Source: Sphingomonas sp. (GTDB taxonomy: Bacteria; Pseudomonadota; Alphaproteobacteria; Sphingomonadales; Sphingomonadaceae). Taken from it: a stretch of 64,000 nucleotides of DNA. The notes under the pieces are model-generated. The model saw only the letters and a program-made list of their open reading frames with translations. It was not told the origin of the DNA and made no database searches. The stretch is from assembly GCA_021732445.1 (NCBI GenBank), contig JAKFUZ010000015.1, positions 62,001-126,000 on the forward strand, read 5' to 3'. The position numbers and the translations under genes are program-made. Shown here in pieces: positions 8,881 to 23,919 of the stretch; positions within the stretch are counted from its first letter, which is position 1; each line of letters begins with the position of its first letter.

Positions 8881-8908
8881 TTGCGTTTTGCCGCGCGCCT
8901 CGCTAGAT
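8881..8908 (+). promoter_or_regulatory. Possible promoter for secE-nusG
   Basis: TTGCGT at 8881-8886 and CTAGAT at 8903-8908 are 16 bases apart, about 110 bases before secE. The match is weak; transcription could equally come from the tRNA-Trp promoter. Confidence 0.25.
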
Positions 8909-9018
8909 GCTGCTCCTATTCCGAAAATGGGGATAGGCGCCGCCGGTTCATGATGGACCGGGCGGCGGCTCTTTGCCCCTGCGGCGGGGTGTGGAACAAT
9001 ACGGAAAGCAGCGGTCCA

Positions 9019-9216
9019 GTGGCAAAAACAACCCCTATGGAATTCATCCGCCAGGTGCAGGCAGAAACCAAAAAGGTGGTCTGGCCTACCCGGCGTGAAA
9101 CCGTGACGACCGCCATCATGGTAATGGTCATGACGACGATGCTTGCGGTGTTCTTTTTCACCGTCGATTCGATTTTCGAAGCGATCGTGAAGCTGCTGCT
9201 TTCGGCCGCCAAATAA
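9019..9216 (+). CDS. secE: Preprotein translocase subunit SecE
   Basis: A 65-residue single-span SecE, the short form usual in alphaproteobacteria. The cytoplasmic amphipathic stretch EFIRQVQAETKKVVWPTRRE is the conserved SecE signature, followed by one membrane helix (about residues 28-52). It clamps SecY in the inner-membrane translocon. I chose the GTG at 9019 because the frame upstream is unlike SecE. nusG follows 55 bases later. Confidence 0.95.
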   Translation: MAKTTPMEFIRQVQAETKKVVWPTRRETVTTAIMVMVMTTMLAVFFFTVDSIFEAIVKLLLSAAK

Positions 9217-9271
9217 TATTTTCAAGATCAACCAAATTTCCCAAGACACCCAAGGACACAAGATAAAACCC

Positions 9272-9808
9272 ATGGCGCGCTGGTACATCATTCACGCTTA
9301 TTCAGGCTTTGAGGGCAAGGTCAGGGATTCCATTCTGTCCGAGGCTGCCCGCATCGGGCTGGAACAGCTTGTCGAGGCCGTCGAAGTGCCTACCGAAACG
9401 GTGACAGAGGCCCGGCGCGGCAAGAAAATTCAGGTCGAGCGCAAATTCATGCCCGGCTATGTGCTGGCCAAGCTCAACATGAATGACGACGTCTATCACC
9501 TGGTAAAGAACACGCCGAAGGTGACCGGCTTTCTTGGCTCGATGGGCAAGCCGCAGCCGATCAGCGAAACCGAGGCCGCGCGCATGCTCTCCACCAAGGA
9601 GGAGGCGGCCGCCAACCCCAAGCAGCAGGTCAAGGTCGATTACGAGATTGGCGATGCCGTGAAAGTGCTCGACGGCCCGTTCGCCAGCTTCAACGGCACC
9701 GTCGAGGAACTGGATTTCGACAAGTCGAAGGTCAAGGTCTCGGTGTCGATTTTCGGCCGGGCGACGCCGGTCGAGCTGGATTTCGAGCAGGTCGAACGCG
9801 TCAAGTAG
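9272..9808 (+). CDS. nusG: Transcription termination/antitermination protein NusG
   Basis: A 178-residue NusG. The N-terminal NGN domain (MARWYIIHAYSGFEGKVRD, RKFMPGYVLAKL, VTGFLGSMGKPQPI) is followed by a KOW domain (IGDAVKVLDGPFASFNGTVEELD, ending LDFEQVERVK). It binds RNA polymerase beta' and links it to Rho or to the ribosome through NusE. It is placed directly after secE as in most bacteria. The next gene is not rplK but a methyltransferase. Confidence 0.97.
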   Translation: MARWYIIHAYSGFEGKVRDSILSEAARIGLEQLVEAVEVPTETVTEARRGKKIQVERKFMPGYVLAKLNMNDDVYHLVKNTPKVTGFLGSMGKPQPISETEAARMLSTKEEAAANPKQQVKVDYEIGDAVKVLDGPFASFNGTVEELDFDKSKVKVSVSIFGRATPVELDFEQVERVK

Positions 9809-9830
9809 CGACCAACCCGGGGAATTGTGC

Positions 9831-10505
9831 GTGGAGCGTTCGGACAAGATCAAACGGGACCTTGCGACTCTGGTCTATCGCCGCCCGAGCGCCCTGCTCG
9901 ACATGCTCAACCAGCACGCCCGGCTGAACCAATGGCTGCGCGGTGAAACGGCGCCCGTATTTGCGGATCGCTTTGCGCTTTACGATCATGTGCAGACGAC
10001 CCTGGTCGGCGACCGGCCGATGGATTATCTGGAATTTGGCGTCCACAGGGGCGAGTCATTTGCGCGGTGGATGGAAATTCACTCCCACCCCGACAGCCGA
10101 TTTGCCGGGTTCGATACCTTTACCGGGCTTCCCACGGAATGGGGTAAATACCTCCCGCAGGGGCATTTCGATACAGGCGGCAACACGCCGCACACCAATG
10201 ATCCGCGCGCGACATTCGTCAAGGGACTGTTCCAGGACACGCTCCCGGGATTTCTGAAAGGCTATGCCGGCGGACGCCAGCTCGTCATTCACAATGACAG
10301 CGATCTGTATTCGTCAACGCTCTATACGCTTGCAACACTCAATGACCGGATCGTGTCGGGCACCATCTTGCTGTTTGACGAGTTTGCCAGCCCGCTGCAT
10401 GAATTCAGGGCCTGGAACGATTATTGCGCCGCCTTTATGCGCACGGCCAAACTCGTCGGCACGGCCGGGCCATATGCCGAGCAGGCGGCGTTTCGGTTTC
10501 TTTAG
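9831..10505 (+). CDS. TylF-like class I SAM-dependent methyltransferase
   Basis: About 224 residues. The segment MDYLEFGVHRGESFARWM resembles motif I of the TylF/macrocin O-methyltransferase-like group, followed by FAGFDTFTGLPTEW, KGLFQDTLPGFL, VIHNDSDLYSSTLYTL and ILLFDEF, a pattern shared by that group. The substrate is unknown. The GTG at 9831 is preferred because the GGGG at 9819-9822 is well spaced from it; a TTG at 9825 is the alternative. It sits between nusG and rplK, where most bacteria have no gene, on the same strand and so possibly in the same transcript. Confidence 0.75.
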   Translation: MERSDKIKRDLATLVYRRPSALLDMLNQHARLNQWLRGETAPVFADRFALYDHVQTTLVGDRPMDYLEFGVHRGESFARWMEIHSHPDSRFAGFDTFTGLPTEWGKYLPQGHFDTGGNTPHTNDPRATFVKGLFQDTLPGFLKGYAGGRQLVIHNDSDLYSSTLYTLATLNDRIVSGTILLFDEFASPLHEFRAWNDYCAAFMRTAKLVGTAGPYAEQAAFRFL

Positions 10506-10689
10506 GGCCGACATGCGACGGATGGGCGCGCAAAGGGCTTGGCAACGCACGGACATCTGGCTATCAGCGCCGCTCTCGCCAGCTTAGGGCGAGAACATGT
10601 TGCGGGAGGCCCTCAAACAGCCGCTTGAACCGCTAAACTTGAACCGGGCGTGCCGCCGCAAGGCAATCGTCCAACTACAGAGTGAGTAG

Positions 10690-11121
10690 ATGGCAAAGAA
10701 AATTACCGGCTATATCAAGCTGCAGGTGCCAGCCGGCGCTGCAAACCCCTCCCCCCCAATCGGGCCGGCCCTTGGCCAGCGCGGGGTGAACATCATGGAA
10801 TTCTGCAAGGCCTTCAACGCCGCCACGGGCGAAATTGAAAAAGGCATGCCGATTCCGACCGTCATCACGGTCTATGCCGACCGCAGCTTTTCGTTTGAGA
10901 CCAAGACGGCGCCTGCCAGCTTCCTCATCAAAAAGGCGGCGAACCTGAAGTCTGGCTCAAAGGAGCCGGGCAAGGTTTCGGCCGGCAAGATCGCGCGGTC
11001 AAAGCTCACCGAAATCGCGCAGATGAAGATGAAGGATCTGAACGCCAACGATATTGACGCGGCTACCCGCATTATTGAAGGCTCGGCGCGCGCCATGGGC
11101 CTCGAAGTGGTGGAGGGCTGA
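10690..11121 (+). CDS. rplK: 50S ribosomal protein L11
   Basis: 143 residues, the normal L11 length. The N-terminal domain ([40 protein letters not shown]) and the C-terminal 23S-binding domain ([33 protein letters not shown]) are complete. L11 forms the GTPase-associated centre with L10/L12. It is followed by rplA after 4 bases. The 184 bases upstream hold no clear gene or promoter. Confidence 0.97.
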   Translation: MAKKITGYIKLQVPAGAANPSPPIGPALGQRGVNIMEFCKAFNAATGEIEKGMPIPTVITVYADRSFSFETKTAPASFLIKKAANLKSGSKEPGKVSAGKIARSKLTEIAQMKMKDLNANDIDAATRIIEGSARAMGLEVVEG

Positions 11122-11125
11122 TCCG

Positions 11126-11824
11126 ATGACCAAATTGACCAAAAAGGCAAAGACGCTGGCAGCCGCGGTTAATCGCGACAAGCTTTACGGCATCAATGAG
11201 GCGATTGCGCTCGCCAAGGCCAATGCCACCTCAAAGTTCGACGAGACGATCGAGGTTGCCATGAACCTGGGCGTTGACCCGCGCCACGCCGATCAGATGG
11301 TGCGCGGCGTTGTCACCCTGCCCAAGGGCACGGGCAAGACGGTGCGTGTCGGCGTGTTCGCCAAGGGCGCCAAGGCTGATGAAGCACGCGAAGCGGGTGC
11401 CGATGTCGTCGGCGCCGAAGACCTGATGGAAATCGTGCAGGGCGGCACGATCGACTTTGACCGCTGCATCGCCACGCCCGACATGATGGGCGTGGTCGGC
11501 CGGCTGGGCAAGGTGCTTGGCCCCAAGGGCCTGATGCCGAACCCCAAGCTCGGCACCGTTACGATGAATGTCGCAGAAGCGGTGAAGGCAGCCAAGGGCG
11601 GCCAGATCGAATATCGCGTCGAAAAGGCGGGCATCATCCATTCGGGCATCGGCAAGGCGAGTTTTGCGGCCGAAGATCTGCGCGCCAATTTCGATGCGCT
11701 GGTTGATGCCATCGTCAAGGCCAAGCCATCGGGCGCGAAGGGCAAATATGTAAGGAAGGTCGCGATCAGCTCCACCATGGGTGCGGGCGTTCGGATCGAC
11801 ACAGCCGAAGTCGCTGGCGCCTGA
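11126..11824 (+). CDS. rplA: 50S ribosomal protein L1
   Basis: 232 residues, typical for L1. Conserved features include [57 protein letters not shown] and the C-terminal [13 protein letters not shown]1 lines the ribosomal E-site stalk and represses its own operon in many bacteria. The ATG at 11126 matches the family start (MTKLTKKAK). A good intrinsic terminator follows, so rplKA is a separate unit from rplJL here. Confidence 0.97.
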   Translation: MTKLTKKAKTLAAAVNRDKLYGINEAIALAKANATSKFDETIEVAMNLGVDPRHADQMVRGVVTLPKGTGKTVRVGVFAKGAKADEAREAGADVVGAEDLMEIVQGGTIDFDRCIATPDMMGVVGRLGKVLGPKGLMPNPKLGTVTMNVAEAVKAAKGGQIEYRVEKAGIIHSGIGKASFAAEDLRANFDALVDAIVKAKPSGAKGKYVRKVAISSTMGAGVRIDTAEVAGA

Positions 11825-11859
11825 CCGGGCCAGTCGTCAACCAGTCATAACAACGCGAA

Positions 11860-11888
11860 GGGCCGGGGGTAATTCTCCGGCCCTTTTT
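11860..11888 (+). terminator. Intrinsic terminator after rplKA
   Basis: A 7-bp stem GGGCCGG/CCGGCCC with a 10-base loop is followed directly by five T. It also lies just past the 3' end of the convergent chemoreceptor gene. Confidence 0.85.
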
Positions 11889-11925
11889 GTCGCGCGCATC
11901 ATCGCGGCCGCAAGGCGCTCGCCAA

Positions 11926-13533
11926 TCAGGCAGCGCTGGCCGTGTTCAGGGATTTCAAAAAGGCGTCGCTTGTATCGCGCAGCGCCGCCGCCTTGCCCCG
12001 CAGGCCGGCAACCACATCGCGCATCTGCGCGGCCAGCGCTTCGGCGGCGCGGGCATCATCGGCGACGTGTTCGGCAGTACGGCTCACTTCGAGCGACGCG
12101 ATCGCGGTCTTGGCTGATGCTTCACGAATATCCAGCGTGGCGCCGCGCTGCTCGGCAACCGTATCGGCGATGCGATTGGCGCGGCTGTTGCTTTTGCCAA
12201 TGGTGACGAAGATGCCGTCCATGACTTGTTCCGCCTCGGCGGTGCGGCGCATCGTTTCCTGCATGATGCCGGCGATACGCCCCGCCGCGCCGTGCGTTTG
12301 CGTGGCCAGCGTTTTCACCTCTTGCGCGACAATCGCAAAGCCACGCCCGGCATCGCCCGCGCGTGCGGCCTCGATTGTGGCGTTGAGCGCCAGCAGATTG
12401 GTCTGCCCGGCCAGTTCCTGAACCACGCGAACAATGTCGGCCACCTGATCGGCTTCCGCCGAAAGCGCCGACAAACTACCCTTGCCGCTTGTCGCATTGG
12501 CGTTGGCGGTGCCACACATCGCCACCTGATCCTGCGCCTCGACGGAGATGCGCTCGGCTGACTGGGTCAGCGCCTCGGCCGATGTTGCCACCGACTGGAC
12601 CAGCGCGGTGGCGCCGTCGGCCAGCCCAAGAACATGCGCGGCCTTTGCCGCGGCCGAGCCATTGATTGCGCTGATATTGTCGCTGGCGGTTGCAAGCACC
12701 GCGACCGCGGTTTCCATGTCGTTGGCGAGGGCGGCGACCGACGCCTCATATTGCGCCGCCAGGCGCAGCATGGCGCTTCGGCTCTGCGCGGCGTGCTGCT
12801 CTCGGGCGGCGTCTTGCTGAGCCTGATGGAGCCGGGTCTGCTCGGCCTTTTGCTCAGCAGCGGCTTGCAGTTCATCGGCGCGGCGGCGCTCGGCTTCCCG
12901 CAGCCCGGCGGCGGCGACCCTGCGATCGACAAACACCCGGCCCGATTGCCGCTGCGCCTGGCATAGCAACAGGCCGAACAACACCAGCAAACCATGAAGC
13001 ACGATCGGGAGGTGAAGCTGCATATAGCTGATCTGCGCTTCACACATCGCCATCAGCGTCAACACATAGGCGTAGGAAGCACCCGGCACCCAGGCATAAG
13101 TGGCCCCGCCGATGCAAATCAGCCCGACGGTGATGGCAAGAAGACCGGCCTGCGTCCCAGGGTCTGCTCCGATGCTTGCCGCCAGGATAAGCGCACCCCA
13201 TGCAAAGGAAGCGACCATTGCATAGCCAAGGATGGCCAAGAATTTCTGGCGGTTCGAGCGATAATTCACCACGCACTTTGCGACGTCGGGAAACACATAG
13301 GAACCAAGCAGGGATACCAAAACCTGTACTACGGCAATCGTGATCAAAAAGCTCATATGCGGCGTTTGATGCCCGCTCCAGGCAATAGCCGCCGCCAACC
13401 CAAAGATGGGAAGGCGCGTTCGGTCGATGCCACGCGCCACCTCGGCGATCTGTTCGCGCGCGACAGCGTCAGCCAGCGCGGCATTTACCCCCGCCAGCGA
13501 CGACGAGCCTGACATTCGTTCCCAAAGCGCCAT
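11926..13533 (-). CDS. Methyl-accepting chemotaxis protein with multi-span membrane sensor
   Basis: 535 residues. The N-terminal 200 residues hold five or six hydrophobic helices with short loops and no large periplasmic domain, so the sensor is probably membrane-embedded. A Gln/Ala/Arg-rich coiled coil (about 215-260) follows, with no recognisable HAMP domain. The signalling hairpin tip is canonical ([21 protein letters not shown], then [15 protein letters not shown]), so it should bind CheA/CheW. The start could also be the ATG at 13515, which has a better ribosome site. The gene lies antisense between rplA and rplJ; no other che genes are in the window. Confidence 0.88.
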   Translation of the reverse strand: MALWERMSGSSSLAGVNAALADAVAREQIAEVARGIDRTRLPIFGLAAAIAWSGHQTPHMSFLITIAVVQVLVSLLGSYVFPDVAKCVVNYRSNRQKFLAILGYAMVASFAWGALILAASIGADPGTQAGLLAITVGLICIGGATYAWVPGASYAYVLTLMAMCEAQISYMQLHLPIVLHGLLVLFGLLLCQAQRQSGRVFVDRRVAAAGLREAERRRADELQAAAEQKAEQTRLHQAQQDAAREQHAAQSRSAMLRLAAQYEASVAALANDMETAVAVLATASDNISAINGSAAAKAAHVLGLADGATALVQSVATSAEALTQSAERISVEAQDQVAMCGTANANATSGKGSLSALSAEADQVADIVRVVQELAGQTNLLALNATIEAARAGDAGRGFAIVAQEVKTLATQTHGAAGRIAGIMQETMRRTAEAEQVMDGIFVTIGKSNSRANRIADTVAEQRGATLDIREASAKTAIASLEVSRTAEHVADDARAAEALAAQMRDVVAGLRGKAAALRDTSDAFLKSLNTASAA

Positions 13534-13675
13534 AACAGGGGCAATCCAATGCTGACCGGCAATTGCTCAAGACAATGACCAATATTTCGTCAGGTGTTGG
13601 CAGGCTTTGGTTAGCATCGGGTAAAGCATGCGCCGTCCGGCCCCATGCAGCCGCGCGGCGGCGTTGCGGTTTTTG

Positions 13676-13703
13676 TTGACATCGCGCGCCAGCACGCTAT
13701 CTA
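13676..13703 (+). promoter_or_regulatory. Promoter for rplJL
   Basis: A perfect TTGACA (13676-13681) is followed after 15-16 bases by CTATCT/TATCTA (13697-13703), the usual sphingomonad promoter layout. It lies about 40 bases before the L10 leader. Confidence 0.65.
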
Positions 13704-13745
13704 GCCGCCTTCCCGCTGCGCCGTGCCTGTGCGCCCGCAACGGGG

Positions 13746-13802
13746 CCGTCCGAGACAGCAGGTGGCCGGGGTTTGCCCGGCCTTAATCCCCTGCCGAGAC
13801 GG
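13746..13802 (+). promoter_or_regulatory. L10 leader (ribosomal protein L10 autoregulatory RNA)
   Basis: An RNA element that fits the L10 leader, to which L10(L12) binds to repress rplJL. The closing stem is CCGTC (13746-13750) with GACGG (13798-13802); an inner stem is CAGG (13759-13762) with CCTG (13790-13793); a hairpin GGCCGGG/CCCGGCC lies inside (13764-13782). The unpaired GAGACAG and CTTAAT stretches match what I recall of the element. The rest of the gap 13534-13982 holds the promoter but no gene that I can support. Confidence 0.7.
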
Positions 13803-13982
13803 GGAAGGGAATTTTCGGGTCCGCTGGCCATCAGGCCGCGCGCGCCTGCCTTGTCGCTGTCATCAGCGGCGCGGCCCATGCCCCATCGAACGGATCCGGT
13901 GATGCGGGATCCCCCTGCACCACCGTTCAGAACCGGCCCGCAGGCGACCTGTCGCCTATGGGCCAAAGACGTGGAGAATGGC

Positions 13983-14504
13983 ATGGATCGTGCTGAAAAG
14001 TCCGAGCTGGTGGCCGAGCTGAACCGCACTTTTTCCGAGGTTGGCGTGGTGGTTGTCACCCGCAATCTGGGGATGACCGTGGCGCAATCAACGGCGCTTA
14101 GGATCAAGATGCGGGAGGCAGGTGCCAGCTACAAGGTCTCGAAGAACAAGCTTGCCAAAATCGCGCTGGGTGGCACGGACTATCTCTCGCTGGGCGACAT
14201 GCTCACCGGGCCGGTAGGGCTTGCTACCTCCGTTGACCCCGTGGCCGCCGCAAAAATTGCGGTGGAGTTCGCGAAGACGAACGACAAGTTCGAAATCGTG
14301 GGCGGGGCAATGGGCGCGACCGTCCTCGACATAGAAGGTGTGAAGGCGCTCGCCACCATGCCGTCGCTCGATGAACTGCGCGCCAAGATCGTGGGCCTTC
14401 TGGTGGCACCTGCCACCAAGCTTGCGACAATCACGCAGGCACCGGCGGCGCAACTGGCGCGCGTGCTTCAGGCTTTTGCCGACAAGGACAAGGTGGACGC
14501 CTGA
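13983..14504 (+). CDS. rplJ: 50S ribosomal protein L10
   Basis: 173 residues. L10 anchors the L7/L12 stalk on 23S rRNA. It shows the family start [14 protein letters not shown], the segment [34 protein letters not shown] and the C-terminal helix that binds L12 ([11 protein letters not shown]). The ATG at 13983 is preferred; the frame extends 70 residues upstream, but that part overlaps the L10 leader. rplL follows after 78 bases. Confidence 0.97.
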   Translation: MDRAEKSELVAELNRTFSEVGVVVVTRNLGMTVAQSTALRIKMREAGASYKVSKNKLAKIALGGTDYLSLGDMLTGPVGLATSVDPVAAAKIAVEFAKTNDKFEIVGGAMGATVLDIEGVKALATMPSLDELRAKIVGLLVAPATKLATITQAPAAQLARVLQAFADKDKVDA

Positions 14505-14582
14505 TTTATGCAGGCGCTTCGATGATTATCTGCTGAACCGAAAACCCATGGGGCCTGCGGGCCACCAAAATGGAGAATGAAC

Positions 14583-14963
14583 ATGGCCGACCTGAACGCG
14601 CTCGTTGAGAGCCTGAGCGAACTGACCGTACTCGAAGCCGCCGAGCTTTCGAAGATGCTGGAAGAAAAATGGGGCGTATCCGCTGCGGCCGCTGTTGCGG
14701 TTGCGGCACCCGGCGCCGGCGGCGGCGCAGCAGCCCCCGCTGTTGAAGAGCAGACCGAATTCGACGTCATCCTGACGGGCGACGGCGGCAAGAAGATCAA
14801 CGTCATCAAGGAAGTCCGCGCGCTGACGCAGCTCGGCCTGACGGAAGCCAAGACGCTGGTCGAATCGGCGCCAAAGGCTGTGAAGGAAGGCGTGTCGAAG
14901 GACGAAGCCGAAAAGATCAAGGCGCAGCTCGAAGCAGCCGGCGCAACGGTCGAGATCAAATAA
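14583..14963 (+). CDS. rplL: 50S ribosomal protein L7/L12
   Basis: 126 residues: an N-terminal dimerisation domain ([20 protein letters not shown]), an Ala/Gly hinge (about 37-55) and a C-terminal factor-binding domain ([34 protein letters not shown]). The start at 14583 is chosen over the ATG at 14577 because GGAG at 14572-14575 is spaced correctly only for 14583. Confidence 0.97.
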   Translation: MADLNALVESLSELTVLEAAELSKMLEEKWGVSAAAAVAVAAPGAGGGAAAPAVEEQTEFDVILTGDGGKKINVIKEVRALTQLGLTEAKTLVESAPKAVKEGVSKDEAEKIKAQLEAAGATVEIK

Positions 14964-14992
14964 GCCTGACCGGCGCATAAGGTGCAAGACAC

Positions 14993-15020
14993 GGGCGGTC
15001 CGGCAACGGGCCGCCCATTT
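14993..15020 (+). terminator. Terminator/attenuator between rplL and rpoB
   Basis: A 10-bp stem (14993-15002 with 15007-15016, one T-G pair) closes on a GCAA tetraloop and is followed by ATTTT. It probably lowers read-through from rplJL into rpoBC, which has its own promoter downstream. Confidence 0.75.
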
Positions 15021-15041
15021 TCGTGCGCCGCCATGGGCCAT

Positions 15042-15069
15042 TTGACACACCCGCAACGGCGCCCTATAC
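15042..15069 (+). promoter_or_regulatory. Promoter for rpoBC
   Basis: TTGACA (15042-15047), 16 bases, then CTATAC (15064-15069). This is a strong match to housekeeping promoters of sphingomonads and leaves a leader of about 200 bases before rpoB. I see no gene or clear structure in that leader (15070-15276). Confidence 0.75.
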
Positions 15070-15276
15070 GTCCCGCTCCACCTCAGCTTTCGGGAAATGA
15101 TGCGCCGTCGCGCTGCGCATCGGTCGAATAGGGAGCTGAGGGTCATTAAGACACGCGAAGCTGCGGTTCCCGCCAATCGGGGGCACGCGGCTTTTTCTGT
15201 CTTAATCGGCGCGCCGCATCCGGGAATTTCCCCCGATGCGGACCAGATTATTGAACCGATGAGGCAAGCACACCCC

Positions 15277-19458
<4,182 letters not shown>

Positions 19459-19538
19459 GTTTGGCGGGCGCCGGTTTTTGCACCGGCGCCCCCTGCCCCG
19501 CCGCTTCCAGGGTTTTCCCCATGAAAGGGAATTGAGAC

Positions 19539-22500
19539 ATGAACGAACTGACCAACTTCGCAAACCCGGTCGCCAAGCCGGAAACTTTTGACCAGATCCA
19601 GATCGGGATCGCTTCGCCGGATCGCATCCGTTCGTGGTCGTTCGGCGAGATCAAAAAGCCGGAAACCATCAACTACCGCACGTTCAAGCCCGAACGTGAC
19701 GGCCTGTTCTGCGCGCGCATCTTTGGCCCGATCAAGGATTATGAATGCCTGTGCGGCAAGTACAAGCGCATGAAGTACAAGGGCATTGTCTGCGAAAAGT
19801 GCGGCGTTGAGGTTACCGTCTCGAAGGTCCGGCGTGAGCGCATGGGCCATATCGAACTGGCAGCACCGGTGGCGCATATCTGGTTCCTGAAGTCGCTTCC
19901 CTCGCGCATTGGCCTGTTGCTCGACATGCAGCTCAAGCAGCTTGAGCGCGTGCTGTATTTCGAGGCCTATATCGTCATCGAGCCGGGCCTGACCACGCTG
20001 GAGAAATATCAGCTCCTCACCGAAGACGAACTGCTCGATGCGCAGGACCAGTTTGGCGAGGATGCGTTTTCGGCGGGCATTGGCGCCGAAGCGGTGCGCA
20101 TCATGCTCGAAAGCCTCGATCTTGAGGGCGAGCGCAAGGACCTGCTCGACGAACTGGCCATCACCAAGTCGGAACTGAAGCCCAAGAAAATCATCAAGCG
20201 GCTGAAGGTCGTCGAGAGCTTCATCGATTCCGGCAACCGCCCGGAATGGATGATCCTCGAGGTCGTTCCCGTCATTCCGCCCGAGCTGCGCCCGCTAGTG
20301 CCGCTCGACGGTGGCCGCTTTGCGACGTCCGATCTCAACGACCTTTACCGCCGCGTGATAAACCGCAACAACCGGCTGAAGCGGCTGATGGAACTGCGCG
20401 CGCCCGACATCATCGTGCGCAACGAAAAGCGCATGTTGCAAGAAGCCGTTGACGCGCTGTTCGACAATGGCCGCCGCGGCCGCACGATCACCGGCGCCAA
20501 CAAGCGGCCGCTAAAGTCGCTGTCTGACATGCTGAAGGGCAAGCAGGGCCGTTTCCGCCAGAATCTGCTCGGCAAGCGTGTCGATTATTCTGGCCGCTCG
20601 GTCATCGTCACGGGGCCTGAACTCAAGCTGCATCAGTGCGGCCTGCCCAAGAAGATGGCGCTCGAACTGTTCAAGCCGTTCATCTACGCGCGCCTCGACG
20701 CCAAGGGCCTGTCGATGACGCTCAAACAGGCAAAGAAGTGGGTCGAGAAGGAGCGCAAGGAAGTCTGGGACATTCTGGACGAAGTGATCCGCGAACACCC
20801 CGTCATGCTTAACCGCGCGCCAACGCTTCACCGGCTTGGCATTCAGGCATTTGAGCCGGTGCTGATCGAGGGCAGGGCGATCCAGCTTCACCCGCTCGTC
20901 TGCTCGGCGTTTAATGCCGATTTCGACGGTGACCAGATGGCCGTGCACGTGCCGCTCAGCCTCGAAGCGCAGCTTGAAGCGCGCGTGCTGATGATGTCGA
21001 CCAACAACATCCTGTCCCCCGCCAATGGCAAGCCGATCATCGTGCCGTCGCAGGACATGGTGCTTGGGTTATACTACATCACGATGATGAAGGAGGGCGA
21101 GCCCGGTGAAGGCATGATGCTCACCGACATGGCCGAGGTGCACCACGCGCTCGATTCCGGCGCGGTGACGCTCCACACCAAGATCATCGCGCGGGTGCCG
21201 CAAACCGACGAGGCGGGCAAGCCCTACCTCAAGCGGTTCGAGACGACACCGGGCCGGATGCTGCTTGGCGAGACGCTGCCCAGGAGCCACAAGGTGCCCT
21301 TCGACATCGTCAACCGTCTGCTGACCAAGAAGGATGTCGGTGACGTGATCGACGAGGTCTATCGGCACACCGGCCAGAAGGAGACCGTGCTGTTCGCCGA
21401 CGCGATCATGAGCCTTGGTTTCCGCCACGCGTTCAAGGCCGGCATTTCGTTCGGCAAGGACGACATGATTATTCCAGATGCCAAGATCGGCCTGGTCGAT
21501 GATGCGCGCGCGCAGGTGAAGGATTATGAGCAGCAATATCAGGACGGGCTCATCACCCAGCAGGAAAAATACAACAAGGTGATCGACGCCTGGAGCCGTT
21601 GCGGCGACCAGGTGGCCAACGCCATGATGGATGAGATCCGGTCGGTGAAGCGCTTCACCGAAGGCCCCAATGCAGGCCGCGAAAAGCCGATCAACTCCAT
21701 CTACATGATGGCGCACTCCGGTGCCCGCGGGTCGCAGGCGCAGATCAAGCAGCTTGCGGGGATGCGCGGGCTGATGGCCAAGCCTTCGGGCGAGATCATC
21801 GAAACGCCGATCATCTCGAACTTCAAGGAGGGGCTGACCGTCCTTGAATATTTCAACTCGACGCACGGCGCCCGCAAGGGGCTGGCAGACACCGCGCTCA
21901 AAACGGCGAACTCGGGGTATCTCACGCGTCGTCTGGTCGACGTTTCGCAGGATTGCGTCATCGTCGAGCTGGATTGCGGCACCGAGCGGGCGCTTGAAAT
22001 GCGCGCGATCGTGCAGGGCGGTTCGACTATCGCCTCGCTTGGCGAGCGCATTCTTGGCCGCACGACCGCCCAAGACATCATCGACCCCAAGACCAACGCC
22101 GTCGTCATTCCCTCGGGCACGCTGCTCGACGAGCCGATGGTCGCGCAGATCGAGGCACTTGGCACACAGGCCTGCAAGATCCGCAGCCCGCTGGTGTGCG
22201 AAACCAAGATCGGCGTTTGCGGCAAATGCTATGGGCGCGATCTTGCGCGCGGCACCCCCGTCAATATCGGCGAGGCCGTGGGCGTCATCGCGGCGCAGTC
22301 AATCGGCGAGCCGGGCACCCAGCTCACCATGCGCACCTTCCACATTGGCGGGGCCGCCCAGCTCAACGAGCAGTCGAACCTTGAGGCTGTGGCCGATGGC
22401 CGCATGGAATATCGCGACTTGCGCATCATCGAAGATCAGCGTGGCCGCCGCGTTGTGCTGAGCCGTTCGGGTGAACTCGCGATTGTCGATGCCGATGGCC

Positions 22501-23828
22501 GCGAGCGCGCGGTGCACCGCATCCCTTATGGCGCTTATGTGCTGTTCGCCGATGGTCATCACCTGTCGAAGGGCGACCGGATGGCGGAATGGGACCCGTT
22601 CACCATGCCAGTGATTACGGAAAACCCCGGCGTGGTGAAATTTGTCGACCTGATCGAAGGCAAAACGCTGACCGAACAGGCCGACGAAGCCACCGGCATT
22701 ACCCAGCGTGTGGTGACGGAATATCGCGCCGCATCCAAATCAAAGGAAGATTTGCGGCCGCGCCTCACCCTGCTCGATGCCGCCTCGGGCGAAGCCGGGC
22801 GCTACATGCTGGCGGCCGGCGCCACGCTGTCGGTTGAGGACGGGGCGCAGGTCTCTGGCGGCGACGTGCTTGCCCGCGTCAGCCGGGAAGCAGCCAAGAC
22901 GCGCGACATCACCGGCGGCCTGCCGCGGGTGGCCGAGTTGTTCGAAGCGCGCAAACCCAAGGAAAACGCGATCATCGCCAAGGTTTCCGGCCGGGTGGTG
23001 TTCGGCAAGGATTACAAGGCCAAGCGCAAGATCGGCATACAGCCCGAAGATGGCGGCGAGGTTGTGGAATATCTGGTGCCGAAATCGAAGGTTATCGACG
23101 TACAGGAAGGCGATTACGTCAAGCGCGGCGATAATCTGATCGGCGGCTCGCCTGATCCGCATGACATTCTCGAAGTGCTCGGCATCGAGCCGCTCGCGGA
23201 ATATCTCGTGTCGGAAATTCAGGAGGTGTACCGGCTGCAAGGCGTGAAGATCAACGACAAGCACATCGAGGTGATCGTTCGCCAGATGCTGCAAAAGGTC
23301 GAGATCACCGATGGCGGCGACACCACGCTGCTGGCCGGCGAGCAGGTAGACCGCGAGGAAATGGACGCGATCAACGCAAAGCTCGCCAAGAGTGAGGCGC
23401 CAGCATTGGGCAAGCCGGTGCTGCTCGGCATCACCAAGGCAAGCCTCCAGACGCGCAGCTTCATTTCGGCCGCCTCTTTCCAGGAAACGACGCGGGTGCT
23501 CACTGAGGCCGCTGTTCAGGGCAAGCAGGATACGCTGATCGGCCTGAAGGAAAATGTCATCGTCGGCCGGCTCATCCCGGCGGGCACGGGTGCCGGCATG
23601 AACCGGCTGCGCGTCACCGCCAATTCGCGCGATGCGTCGATGCGCGTTGCCCAGCGCAAGATGGACGAAGTGGCGATTATCGCGCCAAATTCGGCCGCCG
23701 AAGAACATGCGGCTGAACTCGCCCGGTCACCGCGCGACGCCGGCGGCACGGGAGATGATCCGTTGGGGGAAGTGGTGACCTCCGGCCATGGCACCGACGC
23801 TGATGCCGGCGATTATCTGAACAGCTAG
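19539..23828 (+). CDS. rpoC: DNA-directed RNA polymerase subunit beta'
   Basis: 1429 residues, full length. It has the N-terminal zinc site ([20 protein letters not shown]), the lid/rudder and bridge-helix regions, the catalytic [15 protein letters not shown] with the three Mg-binding Asp, the second zinc cluster ([21 protein letters not shown]) and [16 protein letters not shown] in the trigger loop region. A strong hairpin follows. Confidence 0.98.
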   Translation: MNELTNFANPVAKPETFDQIQIGIASPDRIRSWSFGEIKKPETINYRTFKPERDGLFCARIFGPIKDYECLCGKYKRMKYKGIVCEKCGVEVTVSKVRRERMGHIELAAPVAHIWFLKSLPSRIGLLLDMQLKQLERVLYFEAYIVIEPGLTTLEKYQLLTEDELLDAQDQFGEDAFSAGIGAEAVRIMLESLDLEGERKDLLDELAITKSELKPKKIIKRLKVVESFIDSGNRPEWMILEVVPVIPPELRPLVPLDGGRFATSDLNDLYRRVINRNNRLKRLMELRAPDIIVRNEKRMLQEAVDALFDNGRRGRTITGANKRPLKSLSDMLKGKQGRFRQNLLGKRVDYSGRSVIVTGPELKLHQCGLPKKMALELFKPFIYARLDAKGLSMTLKQAKKWVEKERKEVWDILDEVIREHPVMLNRAPTLHRLGIQAFEPVLIEGRAIQLHPLVCSAFNADFDGDQMAVHVPLSLEAQLEARVLMMSTNNILSPANGKPIIVPSQDMVLGLYYITMMKEGEPGEGMMLTDMAEVHHALDSGAVTLHTKIIARVPQTDEAGKPYLKRFETTPGRMLLGETLPRSHKVPFDIVNRLLTKKDVGDVIDEVYRHTGQKETVLFADAIMSLGFRHAFKAGISFGKDDMIIPDAKIGLVDDARAQVKDYEQQYQDGLITQQEKYNKVIDAWSRCGDQVANAMMDEIRSVKRFTEGPNAGREKPINSIYMMAHSGARGSQAQIKQLAGMRGLMAKPSGEIIETPIISNFKEGLTVLEYFNSTHGARKGLADTALKTANSGYLTRRLVDVSQDCVIVELDCGTERALEMRAIVQGGSTIASLGERILGRTTAQDIIDPKTNAVVIPSGTLLDEPMVAQIEALGTQACKIRSPLVCETKIGVCGKCYGRDLARGTPVNIGEAVGVIAAQSIGEPGTQLTMRTFHIGGAAQLNEQSNLEAVADGRMEYRDLRIIEDQRGRRVVLSRSGELAIVDADGRERAVHRIPYGAYVLFADGHHLSKGDRMAEWDPFTMPVITENPGVVKFVDLIEGKTLTEQADEATGITQRVVTEYRAASKSKEDLRPRLTLLDAASGEAGRYMLAAGATLSVEDGAQVSGGDVLARVSREAAKTRDITGGLPRVAELFEARKPKENAIIAKVSGRVVFGKDYKAKRKIGIQPEDGGEVVEYLVPKSKVIDVQEGDYVKRGDNLIGGSPDPHDILEVLGIEPLAEYLVSEIQEVYRLQGVKINDKHIEVIVRQMLQKVEITDGGDTTLLAGEQVDREEMDAINAKLAKSEAPALGKPVLLGITKASLQTRSFISAASFQETTRVLTEAAVQGKQDTLIGLKENVIVGRLIPAGTGAGMNRLRVTANSRDASMRVAQRKMDEVAIIAPNSAAEEHAAELARSPRDAGGTGDDPLGEVVTSGHGTDADAGDYLNS

Positions 23829-23850
23829 GCCGGCTCACACCGCGCAATCC

Positions 23851-23892
23851 GGGCCGCCGCCTCACTTGGGGGCGGCGGCCCGCCGACCGTTT
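23851..23892 (+). terminator. Hairpin terminator after rpoC
   Basis: An 11-bp GC stem (23851-23861 with 23871-23881) with a 9-base loop lies 23 bases after the rpoC stop. The tail is only weakly T-rich (CGTTT), so termination may be partial or Rho-assisted. Confidence 0.6.
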
Positions 23893-23919
23893 CGCAGGCC
23901 CCTTGGGCACTGGTGGCGA

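Noticed and set aside
21069..22073. A 334-codon minus-strand frame within rpoC
   Set aside because: Shadow of rpoC; no domain and unlikely composition.
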